Source of the DNA: Celoporthe dispersa
Taxonomy: Eukaryota > Ascomycota > Sordariomycetes > Diaporthales > Cryphonectriaceae
Direction: 5' to 3'
DNA: 64,000 bases
Assembly (NCBI GenBank): GCA_016584495.1
Contig: WAID01000001.1
Span: 248,001 to 312,000 of the forward strand
Positions 12,024 to 22,922 of this stretch are shown in pieces. Under the pieces are notes generated by a model, which was not told the DNA's origin, searched no databases, and was given only the letters and a program-made list of their open reading frames with translations. How positions within the stretch are numbered: the stretch's first letter is position 1; the number at the start of each line of letters is the position of its first letter. The position numbers and the translations under genes are program-made.

Positions 12024-14829
12024 TCATAGCACAATCTCGGGCTGCGGATAATCTGTCTGGCCTGAGCGAGTTGGAAGGGTTCGTAGCACAGAAGACGTGT
12101 ACTGTAGATGCTCGTGGAGGCTTCGGATCATCCGTTGGAGCTCATCCTTGACCTCGTCCTGGGCGCCAGTCCCCTGTAGCACGTTCACCGTCGGCGGCCG
12201 AGGCATGTACGGAAGCGATGGCATAGGTGCATCTGAGTCGAAGTCTGATTCTTCAACGTTGATCGACACACGCTCGCCGTTGATGCGGATGCCGAGCTCG
12301 TCGGCAGCATCATTTGTGTCGGACGGCGGTGTCATGATCATACCGTCCGAGGTAGGTGTGGACGGCACTTGCCCAAGGCCGACATCATCAGGGACATAAA
12401 TCGACGGCTCCCTCTCTGACGCCGACAAGGCCGAAAACGACCCATTCGGGCTCATGTCGCCTATGTACAGTGAGGGCTCTCGGTTGCTCATCGGTATGGC
12501 ATCTTCCGACATGTAAAGGGAGGGCTCCCTGTTGCTCCTGGGAATGGCATCGTCTGATATGTACAGGGAAGGCTCCCTGCTCGAATGGAGGGAGGCATCA
12601 CTGGACAGCCCGAACCAAGGCTGTTGCGATCTGAACATAGGCATCCACATTTCGGACGCTGCGGGGTCTGCAAGCGCAGTAGAGGGACGCAGAATCTCAC
12701 CCTCCTCGCTGGTGAGACTCGCGTCCAGGTCGATGAGGCTCGAAGAGGAGAAGCGGCTGACCTCGAGGCTGGTGGCCGCCCGTGGCGGGAGTTCCACCTC
12801 CAATGAGTTGTTATGATGATGTGCTGCCCCGGCCTGAGGGAGGGAGTCCAGGGCCATGTAGTCATCTTCTTCGTTCGACTGGAACCACTCGCCTCCCAGG
12901 CGCGAGTTTGTGGACGCCGCACCGGCGAATGTCCACTCCCGCGTGCTTCTGTTCTCCAGACTCGACTGGCTGCGCCCAATTTCCGGCCAACGTGTGGGAG
13001 ATGCCTCGGATGCCGCCGAAGCAAAGGTCCAGTCCTGCGTGCGGCGGTGGTCCATAGTAGACTGGCTCCTGAACAGCTGGCTCTCTCTCTGTCGGCCGGC
13101 CTCCTGAGGCTCCTCGGCCTCTTCCAGGACGACTTCGTTCCCACCGGCCCCCTGGAACGTCCAGTCCTGAGTGCGACGCCTGTCTAGCGTTGTCTGGCTC
13201 CTCCCAAGCGGTCTGATACTGACACGGCTAGCCCTAATAGTATCCATATCGACGAACCGGGAGAGCCTGTCTCCGTCCAGTGACATGTCGAGGTCGATCA
13301 AGCCAGATTCTCGAATCGTTTCATGCTTCGGCCGCTGGCCACCCTTAATTGTGCCGCCGTCCATGTCTGCAAATCGAGACAGCCTGTCGCCGTCGAGAGA
13401 CAGGTCCAGGTCGATCAGGGACTCTCGGGCTGGCTCATTGACGTTGCTGGCGGGCTTGTCGCTATTCTCCACGCCCATCTCGGGAGCCGAAGTCGGCATG
13501 AGCCTACCGTAAAAAAAGCCGCGAATTATCTTCGTAGTTCGTGATAGTGTTGGGATCGAAGGCTTTCTCCAGGGGGCCCTTTAGCTTGGGGATATTGGGG
13601 GGTCGGCGGCGGCGGCTGGAGTCTCTGGGAGGCGGAGGCATCATAGAGACACGAGGCCCGTACGCATCGTAGACGGCCTTGGCTTCTGTGTCTCCCAGAC
13701 GTGGAACGTCGAACCCGCCGGCCACGGTATCAAAGTTCCAGCCATCCTCGCCAGAGGGCTCCGGGCCATCGTTGCCCGCAAGACCTTGGGCGCCTCCAGC
13801 ATTGAACAGAGACATCCTGTTCCCACCCTGCAGTTCCCACAGCCGGTAGGCCTTGACAAGCATCGAGAGCGACTGGGTTGGGTAGTCGCTGGCCGTGTTG
13901 TTGATGTATGGATGCCTCTGGACCTGGCCGATACCAGGCCGGCTCCTCGGGTCTTCGGTCATGCAGAAGGCCACCAGGTCCTTCAGATGCTCCGAGTACT
14001 GCTCGCCCTCGAGGCGGGGGCAGTGCTGCTTCAGGTAGGAGCCAAACTGGGGGATGTCGATCCTCGCCATATTCTTTGCATTTGGGGGTAGGCCAGTGGC
14101 AGCCTCGAAAGCAAGAGAGCCAAATGCCCAGATGTCGACCTCGGTCCCGTACGAGACAGACATGTCGAAGAGCTCAGGAGCCATCCAGTTTAAAGTGCCC
14201 GTCACCGTGCTCCGCTTGTCGAACTTGGTCTCGATGATACCAGCAACGCCGAAATCGCAGAGCTGAACGCCGCCCTTCTCGGTCACCAGCACATTGGCGC
14301 ACTTGATGTCGCGGTGGATAATGCCCTCCTTGTGCACCCAGTATAGGGCCTCTGCCACCTCGCGCAGGATCGGTATGATCCATTTCTCGGGCAGACCCCC
14401 AGAGGGACGCATTAGGGTGGAAACGCTGCCGCCACCGCAGTACTCGGTGACGATCCACATGGCAGGGCCCACGAGGAGCGTCTCGATGACGGTGTTGATG
14501 TTCCTGGCGCCGCTGTCGCCGAGCTTCTTAAGGGTGTTGACCTCCTTGAGGATATCCTTGAACGTGTCGGCGGCGCCCGGGGCAAGGCTGTCGCCCTCAT
14601 CGATGCTGATGATCTTGACGGCGACAAGCTGCCCAGAGGCGGACGCCCTGGCCTTGTAGACGCGGCCGAAGCTTCCCTTGCCGATGAGCTCGGAGAGGGC
14701 GTACGGCGGGGGCTCCCTGCCGTTCTCAGCACACTCGCGTATGATGGAGCGCTGCGTCCTGTCGGCATCCTCGACAGCCTTCTTCTTGGTCGCCGACAGG
14801 TCTGCCGCGACAACCTGAAGGGTGGCCAT
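12024..14829 (-). CDS. STE20/GCK-family Ser/Thr protein kinase with repetitive tail, one frameshift
   Basis: The kinase domain is near residues 43-320: glycine loop GKGSFGRV (50-57), Lys72 (VAVKII), catalytic HRDIKCANV (172-180), DFG (192-194), GTLNWMAPE and EVDIWAFGSLAFE. This matches the GCK/SPS1-like branch of STE20 kinases. The ATG at 14829 is preferred because it lies in GCCACCATGG and starts the conserved N-terminus; a longer open frame upstream is probably leader. The kinase frame ends at a TAG just after SRLF, while a long tail frame starts immediately beyond. Removing one T from the T7 run (plus 13511-13517) joins them as SRLFYGRLMPTSAPE in a 934-residue protein. The tail carries three families of short repeats. 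Specific pathway role not determinable. Confidence 0.85.
12390..12580 (-). repeat. Tandem REPSLY(I/M) peptide repeats in kinase tail
   Basis: Four consecutive imperfect copies: REPSLYISDDAIPRSN, REPSLYMSEDAIPMSN, REPSLYIGD and REPSIYVPDD. The DNA copies are also recognisably similar, indicating internal duplication. Confidence 0.85.
12930..13210 (-). repeat. RSQ(S/T)xxxxRxTxxWTF repeats in kinase tail
   Basis: Three copies, RSQTTLDRRRTQDWTF, RSQSTMDHRRTQDWTF and RSQSSLENRSTREWTF, are spaced about 40-45 residues apart. The RSQSSL type sequence resembles a basophilic-kinase or 14-3-3 site (inference). Confidence 0.85.
13240..13435 (-). repeat. LIDLDxSLDGDRLSRFxDMD repeats in kinase tail
   Basis: Two strong copies (SLIDLDLSLDGDRLSRFADM and GLIDLDMSLDGDRLSRFVDM) plus a third degenerate copy, SLIDLDASL, near 12715-12750. 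Confidence 0.85.
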
Positions 14830-16522
14830 GGTGGCAATGTTGGTGGCCACACGGCCTGGTCGAGGCGAGACGAGGATCCGGGGAATTCGGAAGCCTGTTG
14901 AGACGAGAAATTTTGTCGGGTAGCGACGTAAAGCTGGGACAAAGTGTTGCGGGACGGACAAGCTAGATGCGGCGTGGCGGTGTGCAACGGAGTCGGCCGG
15001 AGCGTCCTGACTGGGGATGGAGACGACTTGACGACGGTCAGATGATGGCCAGCTTCGAGAGCGAGAGAGGGTTTGCTGAACCACGAGTCCTGTTGATCTT
15101 ATTCCCTCCAGCCAGCCCAGCCAGCTCCAGCAATAGAAGACCTTGCGAGGCGACCAGATCAACGACCCAAGCGAGACCCCAAAACGACTCGATGCCCATC
15201 AACGCCCCTTTACGCCCCCCTGCATCGACAGCCGCAGTGACAACTCACTGGACAGGAGCCACACCGATTCTGCAGCGGCTGAGCTACCAGGGCTGAAGAG
15301 GAAAGGGGGGGTTGGATGGGCGGAAGAACGGTAGGGGATGATATGTGGTAAGAAAGAAGACAAGGCGTGAAGGGTTGTTGGATGTGAGTGAGGCCTGAGA
15401 TGAGATGGGGTTAAACTTGTTGATGGGGGGGTAGGGGTAGGGGGTGGGTAGGGAAGGTGGTGGGGGGGGGTGTGCTTTTGTTATATAAGCAATCGCAACT
15501 GCCATGGCCTGCAAGCAACAGTGACAACAACAAAGTCTGCAAGAAATCCCATGAACAGAAACAAAAGAAGCAAACAGGGAAATAAAAAATAAAAACCACC
15601 AGTCAGTACTTTCACAAATATACATTTGGCTTAGGAATTATGCTAACATCTAACTTGGAAATACTTGAGTACGCCCGGTCTGCATGACATCCCTCCGGGG
15701 TCAAAGCACGGGTCCTCACACACCCTGTGTGAATCCCCATCGCCCCCTTTTCAAACAACTAATTGATGTACAACAAAGTGCCAGCCTAGGGTCCTGATCC
15801 CAGGCTCTGGTCCCACCCTCATATGGAGGTCTCTAGTATGACAGATAAACATGCTGCCCATCTCGACCAACAGCAGCTGTTTTCTTATTGGCTGGCTACC
15901 AAACAGTGGTGGTTGGAGGGGGAGGGGGAGAGAGAGGGAGAAAGGACCTGGTGGTGAAAACCTGGGGTCAAGAGATGTACCATAGTTGTGTGCTGAAATG
16001 AATGTATGCAGTCCATGTGCAGCAGCCATCCTGGTGGGTAAACTCAAGGACAACCGCCTCCATGTGCCCGGAAACCAGGCCTCAAATGCCCCCCATCATT
16101 ACTATCAGCATTTCTTGGCACAATCACAGCCATTGAGAGAGAGAGGCTGAATTGCAATTTGACATCCATGCTTGTTGATCCTGTTGTTCGTCACGTCTTG
16201 GACGGACACGGGTGTAGGTAGGTGCGGGAAGGGAGCGAGGTAAGAGGTCAGGTCCGAAGCTCGGCGGGACAGTTTAGGATAACCTCCGACCCTACCATAA
16301 CCGAGTATCACCAGGTCATGGGGAAGGGGGTATTATTATGTCATTAGTATCAGTTGTATGTCCAGTCCTGTCTGGGATTGCATATATAGACGCCGCTCTT
16401 TTGGTCACCTTGAGCGATGCTCCCCCTCCTGTGTGCTGGCAAACTATGCGTCATGTCGTCACGTACGTACATACATTTTTTCTTTCTTCCTTCCTCGTAC
16501 CGGCCAGGATACCGCCATATCA
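14830..16522. other. Kinase leader/promoter and downstream region of squalene synthase
   Basis: About 1.7 kb between two minus-strand genes. The part next to the kinase (to about 15300) stays open in the kinase frame but is unlike the kinase N-terminus, so I read it as 5' leader. G-rich runs near 15425-15470 follow. I see no further gene. Confidence 0.45.
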
Positions 16523-18174
16523 TTACAGCTCCTCATGCCCGGTGGGCGACGGTGCCATTATCTTGGTCGTCGACGCATTGTCAATGGCATTGGTGAACTT
16601 GGACCCCATGAACCAGGCGAGACCGACCTGCTTCGAAGTTAGCGTCCTGCTTCAACAGTCCCTGGGGGTGTACTCGTCCTTCCGGGACCTACCATCAGAG
16701 CACCGACGAAGAAGAGAACCAGGACGACAGCGAGGATGAGGAGCATAGCCTCCTTCTGGTCCGTCGACTTGTCCAGCTCCCGCTGCTTCGCCTTGGCCTT
16801 CTCCTCGGCCGACAGATTCGCGACGTCCTGGGTCGGGAAGATCCTCTCGATAAACTGCTCGATCTGCCAGGGGTTTTGTTAGCAAGGCTGGAAGCTACGA
16901 GCAACAGGGCCTCGGCACCCGCCGACATACCTTGCCGCACTGGATGCAGATCGCCAGGTAGCTGGGATCCCGGGGATCAGCCTTCCGGTGTATCCTCCGG
17001 GCGTACCGGCGGAAGAACTCGTACACGAGCTTCAGGTCCTGTGTCGACTCGATCATGAGCTGACAGGCGTCGCCCTTTGTGATCTTAACGTTCCTCTCGA
17101 AGATCGCCGGGTTCATGAAGACGAGGTCCAGCGTGGCGATGGCCATGGACTGTGGAATGGCCACGAAGTTGAAGACGCTCTGGTCCCTGACGGCGGCCAT
17201 GTAGTATAGGCACTCCTCGGCGTGCTTCAGGGCGTTCAGGACCATCTCGGAGCCGCACCAGAGGGCGCTCTGCCTGTGTTCCGGCTTGAGCAGGTCGCCC
17301 ATGCTGTCGACGTGCTTGCTCCAGATCTCCTTGGGCCACCACTTCTTGCCCTCGTCCCAGTCCTCCTTGATGTCGCGGATGATGTTGACCTTCTGCAGGA
17401 ACTGGCCCATGGCCTCGGCGAGCTCGGGCCTCTGGAGCAGGGCGGGGTTTGCGAGCTTGGACTCGACAAACAGGCGCGTGAGACCCTCGCCGACCAGACC
17501 GGCGACGTAGTGGCAGTACAGCTCGTAGTCCTTTGTCGATATGACGCCGTACTCGTTGAGGTCGCTGTTGAGGGCATAGTCGGCCATGCCGTTCCCCATC
17601 TTGTCGGTGATGTCCTTGATGATGACAAAGTACTCCTTCTTGACCCTGCGCAGCTCGAAGATGATGTCGTCAAAGTGGGCGAGCAGCTCGCGGTCCTTCT
17701 CGTTGGGCCCGCTCTCCGTGAAGGTCCAGCCATCGACCTCGATATTCTTGTAGAAGTCACGCAGCAGCGGCTCCTTGACCTTGATATCGAGGGTCATGTC
17801 GTCCTCGATAGTGTCGAGGCCGCGCAGGACGAGGTAGAAGAGGGCTACGGGCATGAGGAGCTCCGGGTTAAGCTCCTGGATGACGGCGCTGAAGCTTCGC
17901 GAGGTGAGCTGGAGGTAGTGGAAGCATGATTTCACGGTGGGTGTCTCCCTTGCTGGGGTCGCGACGGTGGACAGGGTCGTGCCATAGCTTCCTGTTGGCG
18001 TGTAAGAGTCAGCCGCGAAGCCAGGAAAGAAAAGAGGAAGAAGAGAGAGGGGGGGGGGGAGCGGTCTGTTCGGAGGAAGGACGAGTTGCGACAGGGACGT
18101 GCGTACCATTGTATTATGCTGCGAAGCTGGTTAGGGTGAAAGATAAAGTAGAGAGCCTTGGTTGCGGCACCCAT
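16523..18174 (-). CDS. ERG9: Squalene synthase (farnesyl-diphosphate farnesyltransferase), one frameshift
   Basis: Exons are 18174-18107, 17991-16931, 16863-16693 and 16627-16523. The 467-residue enzyme joins two farnesyl diphosphates into squalene at the ER, the committed step to ergosterol. Exon 1 gives ALYFIFHPNQLRSIIQW, exon 2 opens with KLWHDPVHRRDPSK, and the first aspartate-rich motif is DTIEDD. NIIRDIKEDWDEGKKWWPKEIW-like sequence follows. A C-terminal hydrophobic anchor (AMLLILAVVLVLFFVGALM) is encoded across exons 3-4. Between the two conserved parts of exon 2 the frame changes at plus 17937-17950. Removing one base, for example from G3 in AAGGGAG, gives SKETPTVKSCF and a total length divisible by three. 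The enzyme is essential, so this is probably a sequence error. Confidence 0.9.
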
Positions 18175-20785
18175 CTTGGAGGGAAAAGGTAGGAAGGAGG
18201 GAATTGAGCGTTGTTGTTGTCGTCGGGAAGTGCGGGATCGGAATCGTTGGGTTTAAGGAGGTCGCTCAGTGTCCGTAGCAGCTTGTGGACGAAGCAGGCG
18301 GCGCGCGAGACAGGCACGCGACCGAGGGGCGTGCAGCGTAGTTGACGGGGCTGCGAGATGGACAGAGTCGGTGCTTAGGAAGTACTGGGGAGGTCGGGAG
18401 GCAGGACTGAGGCACACGAGGCGAACATGTGTCTCTGGAGGGATGTTTGGCGGTGGGGGAGTTGGTGGTGGTGGTGAAGGAGTCGAGGTTGAAGATGAGC
18501 AGTTAAGCTATAGTATCGTTATGGTTCTGGGTGCAAACCCCTGGAAAGCTGGAGAAAATTTGGGTTGCAGGGGACCCATTCTCGGAGAAGCAGAGAGGCA
18601 CACTGGGAATTCGAGATTTCGCTCGAGGGCAGCGCGCCAATGACGGAGACGAGAGCTGCGCGACAATCTCCACCACCACCCACACATCAACACGCTACCA
18701 CGCCTAAACAGGGTCAATCTGGTCTTAGGCCACGGACAGCCCAGCATCCGTCCATGAACAGTATAAGTAAGTACCTTGTGCACAACAACACAGCAGGTGA
18801 GGTGCGCAGCAAGAGACTGTACAGCACAATTCCGGCAGGACACTGACTGGGTGTCTCGTCAGCTGGGTACCTGCATTAATTCAGTAATAATTATGATACA
18901 GGGTAACTCCAAGAGTATATATGAGGTACCTGCGTCCTGTCGTTTAGTAAAGCTTGTTTGGCTATGACCTATATTAGAGTGAGTCGGTGGGTGTATAGAG
19001 ACCTACAGTACCTACTCAGCTGGTGGTATATGATTGAAATATCTTGAAGATGTTATAATATTAAAGAGAGGCAGAGAGATGTGTTGTTTTTCGTTTTGTA
19101 CCTAGCCTGATAGATAGCCAAGCAGTACCTCAGTTTGGTATGCAGTACGGACGTACAAGGTGTCAGTACCAGGTCGCTTAACAGCATGTAGTACCGTAGC
19201 AATGCGGATGACTTCCCTACTACAGTACATGTTTCACGTATGTACAAAACAAGCTCATGGTTCCGTAAGGCTCTCTTATTGGCCAATTCCCCTCTGCTAT
19301 CACTGTATGGCGCGCCATTCCATCTTCTTGGTAGTACATACGTACCGCACCAAGGGCAGAAGGTGGTAAGGGAGAGAGAGAGAGAGGTGAGTGTGAGATG
19401 CAGGACAGGATCGTCCACCCCTGTTCCCTAGTTACATGCATAGTACAGACTACAGCAGAACATAGTACTTTAGTAGTACTGTAAGTCTTGCACTCAGACA
19501 CCATCCTCAACCTGCGGCCAGGGGGTCACGAATGACGTTTTGCAGGGCCGCGCAAGCACTACAACACAAAAGCAGTGACCTCACCCCCTTTTTTTTTTTT
19601 CTTTCTTTCTTTACATGACCCCCATGTTGGGACGAACGAACGAAACCTAGGGGGGGAGGGATCTGTCGCCACAGTACGTACGGCATATCGGATCCTCTCC
19701 TGCCTGCCACGATAGTAACCAATGCTTTTCCCCCCCACTCGCTGTACCGCCAGCTCCAGAGACGAGACGAATACCCCCCCAGCATGTTACGAGTAAGACA
19801 TGGCAGAAATACGAAGCATCTAGCGCGCCACAAATCAATCTTGCCAGTCAAGCCAAGTCTGGCCACGACGCGGTCTAGCCATGGGCGCGGCGTGGTCTAG
19901 ACATCGCGGCCTGAAGGGTCTGAACATGTCGAGACCGACCACATCCTTGTCTGTGCGCCTGTGCCATAATTCCCTGCTCACCCAGAAAAGGTGAGTGCTC
20001 GGTGGTGTCCCCACCTCCTGAACCCCTCCGCGAGGGCCAGGACCCGGACCCTGAGAGGCGTGCGTCCCAAGAGGAGCTCCAGCGGCATCCACCTCCTGCC
20101 GTCCAGCCGTCTGGTGGTCCGTGGATGTTTCTCCTACCTGTTTGAGTAATACCACAGTACTACGATACATTGCACGCACCATTAGTTCTTCTGTAGGTAT
20201 GCAGTCGCCCTCCCTACCTAGCTCCCCTCTCCTGAGCCCGTGGTACCTGTCTCGGTAATAAGTTCGAGTTCGAGCGAGGGAGAGAGAAGAAGAAACACCC
20301 ACCCACTGAAACACCTCTCTGGGAAAACAAGGAAAGAAAAAGAGAAAAAAAAAAAGGGTGACACTGGCTCTGGTTTGACTTTTGGCTTTGACTCTTCTCC
20401 TCCCTCCCTTGCTGCGAAATACATTACACGTTCCATGCTCTGCATTGCCTCTTCCGACCTGGACCTGACATTTAAGTCCGCCCTAAGCCACCTGGTTCCC
20501 CCCACTAGCTCGTCTACCTCCCTCTCTCCTTCCCTCTTGTGATAAATATCTAGGGGCACCTCGTTCTTTCTCTCTCTCGCTCTCCAGACCTCCTAGCTAT
20601 ATAGGTCCGCCGCGCCTTCCCCCTCCTCTCTCCCTCCCTCCATTTTCAGCCCCACCAGCTGCTGCAGTTGAACCCACGCCGGATCCTCTGCCGTCACACA
20701 CACCCACCCCCACACCCACCGACCTGCCTACTACCACCACCACCCCCGCCCCCTACGGCTCGACCTTCACACACATACACCTACC
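18175..20785. other. Divergent intergenic region with GTAC-rich clusters
   Basis: About 2.6 kb between squalene synthase (minus) and the NRS/ER gene (plus). The middle (18,770-19,490) is AT-richer and full of GTAC and TAGTAC-type palindromes. The stretch 20,240-20,660 is pyrimidine-rich. No coding frame looks like a family I know. Confidence 0.5.
20597..20605 (+). promoter_or_regulatory. Possible TATA-like element before NRS/ER
   Basis: CTATATAGG lies about 180 bases before the start codon, followed by a long CT-rich tract (20,610-20,645) of the kind that often precedes transcription starts in fungi. Promoter role is inferred only. Confidence 0.35.
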
Positions 20786-21788
20786 ATGGCCACCAACGGT
20801 ACCACCAATGGGACGAACGGCACCAAGGCCGGCAACCGCTTTCTCATCTGGGGAGGCGAGGGCTGGGTGGCCGGCCACCTCAAGCAGATCCTTGAGAGCC
20901 AGGGCAAGCATGTGACCAGCACCACCGTCCGCATGCAGGACCGCGAGAAGGTTCTCGAGGTGCTGGAGCGCGAGAGGCCCACCCATGTCCTGAACGCTGC
21001 CGGCTGTACCGGTCGTCCCAACGTCGATTGGTGCGAGGACCACAAGGAGGACACCATGCGGTCCAACGTCATCGGCACCCTCAACCTGACCGACTGCTGC
21101 TTTCTCAAGGGCATCCACTGCACCGTCTTCGCCACCGGGTGCATCTACCAGTATGACGACAAGCACCCGTGGGACGGCCCGGGCTACCTCGAGACCGACC
21201 TGGCCAACTTCAAGGGCAGCTTCTACTCCGAGACCAAGGGCCACGTCGAGGAGGTGAGTCTCTTCCCACAGAGAGATGGAGCGAGAGGGAGAGGACGGAC
21301 TTAAGGGGGCCCCTTGAACTGAATGTTGCAATTACCAGGTCATGAAGTACTACAACAACTGTCTAATCCTCCGGCTGCGCATGCCCGTCTCGGACGACCT
21401 CCACCCTCGCAACTTTGTCACCAAGATCGCAAAGTACGACCGTGTCGTGGACATCCCCAACAGCAACACCATCCTGCACGACCTGCTGCCCGCCTCCATC
21501 CTGATGGCCGAGCACAGCGAGACGGGCGTCTACAACTTCACCAACCCGGGTGCCATCTCCCACAACGAGGTGCTGACCCTGTTCCGTGACATCGTCAGGC
21601 CAGGCTACACCTGGAAGAACTTCTCCCTGGACGAGCAGGCCAAGGTGATCAAGGCCGGCCGGAGCAACTGCAAGCTGGACACCACCAAGCTGATCGCCAA
21701 GCTGAAGGAGTATGGCTACGACGTGCCCGAGATCCACGAGGCATACAGGCAGTGCTTCGAGAGGATGAAGGCTTCGGGTGTCCAGTAA
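20786..21788 (+). CDS. UDP-4-keto-6-deoxyglucose 3,5-epimerase/4-reductase (NRS/ER type)
   Basis: Exon 1 is 20786-21253 and exon 2 is 21339-21788, with the intron starting GTGAGT and ending ACCAG. The 305-residue protein follows a TNGT-rich leader. It has a Rossmann dinucleotide-binding motif (LIWGGEGWVAGHL, about 19-31), the N-terminal HVLNAAGCTGRPNVDWCE block and a YSETKG active-site Tyr-x-x-x-Lys. These are hallmarks of the plant NRS/ER and fungal ER enzymes that convert UDP-4-keto-6-deoxyglucose to UDP-rhamnose. The 4,6-dehydratase that would precede it is not in the window. Frame intact. Cytosolic location is expected because there is no signal peptide. Confidence 0.88.
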
Positions 21789-22922
21789 GAGGAGGAGGAA
21801 GAATAACAAGTAGGGTTGGGAGAGGTGGGAGGATGTCAAGGGCGAGGCGCAGGGAAGCTCCAAGGCCTGTGGGCGCCTATGTGCTTGAGTAAAGCCCTTT
21901 CTGGGCTCGCGTGGTCTTCTGGCCACCTGGACGTCTCTTGGGTATATTCTACGTCTTTTTCTTTTTTTTTTTTCTTCCTTTTTTAATACGGTAACGGCGC
22001 AACCGGGATCGTCGGACATGGCCTCTTGTCGTCATCTGGGTTTGAGATTGGTCTGGCTATGTAGATCGAGGAATGATCCCTCGAAATTAAGAAAAGTTGA
22101 GGCTACTACTCCTCGACCGCCATATACAAGCCCGCGTATGCTGAAGCCCAAAGCTCTCAGTCCTTGTCTTAGGGCTGAGCGAGGTCCATTGATCTCTCTG
22201 CTGGTGTGAACCCATAGTAAGAATGACATGTGATGCAGATTCAGACTGCTGGGCAGGATTTCATGTCTCGATAGAATTTCTTGGGATTAGTCTTCGTATA
22301 TATATTACTATACGTATTTGTGCATTGGCTGGCTGTTAATTTGGATTACGGTCCATATGCGCCGAACCCAGATCCTGCAATGACAACAATAAGTATTTTC
22401 CAAGAAAAAAAAATCGCAGATGCAGATGCAGATGCAGATACAGATGCATTTGTCAAAAAGCCCCCCTGGCGGGTGACGACGTAATGACTACGGCGTGCAT
22501 GGGCCGGACCCAACCGACGCATCGACCACTAAAACTGCTGTAGGCGGCATAGTACTATGGGTACACGCGCTGCTGTTACTACTACAGTAGTACATGCAGT
22601 ACCACCCACCTACCCCCACCTAAGGAGCCAGACCACCACTACGCAGTGCCAACCTGCAGTGGGCGGGCTGCTCGGCTGGCGGCCTTGGCTGGCTGGCTGA
22701 CGTGGGGCATGCGTCAACAACATTTCTTGACATCTGCCTCCTTCTCTTTAGTATTTCGCCCAACTTTGCAACTTCACACACAGACGCAAAGCAGGCATCC
22801 TGCCCACTCCCTGTCTTGATCCTTCTCTTACCATACGCTTTATCGTTTTGCTACCTTCTTACACCTGCTCCCTTTGAGATTTTTGATTTGCGCCTTGGGT
22901 CTGCAAAAACCCGTCGCCCAAC
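21789..22922. other. Intergenic region with hexanucleotide repeat
   Basis: About 1.1 kb in tandem orientation between NRS/ER and the DnaJ gene. It holds a T-rich 3' region (21,956-21,984), a GCAGAT repeat and a GTAC-rich cluster at 22,545-22,600. No gene seen. Confidence 0.5.
22416..22448. repeat. (GCAGAT)n hexanucleotide repeat
   Basis: About five copies of a GCAGAT unit, one with a single substitution, in non-coding DNA. Confidence 0.85.

Noticed and set aside
12390..12580. CRISPR-like or DNA-level repeat array
   Set aside because: The repeats are in frame inside the kinase tail, imperfect and contiguous, with no spacers; they are protein repeats.
14830..15162. Upstream extension of the kinase to an earlier Met
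   Set aside because: The added residues do not resemble a kinase N-terminus, and the ATG at 14829 is in strong context (GCCACCATGG).
22416..22448. GCAGAT repeat as a coding repeat
   Set aside because: It lies between genes in a short open frame without other features, so it is a microsatellite.
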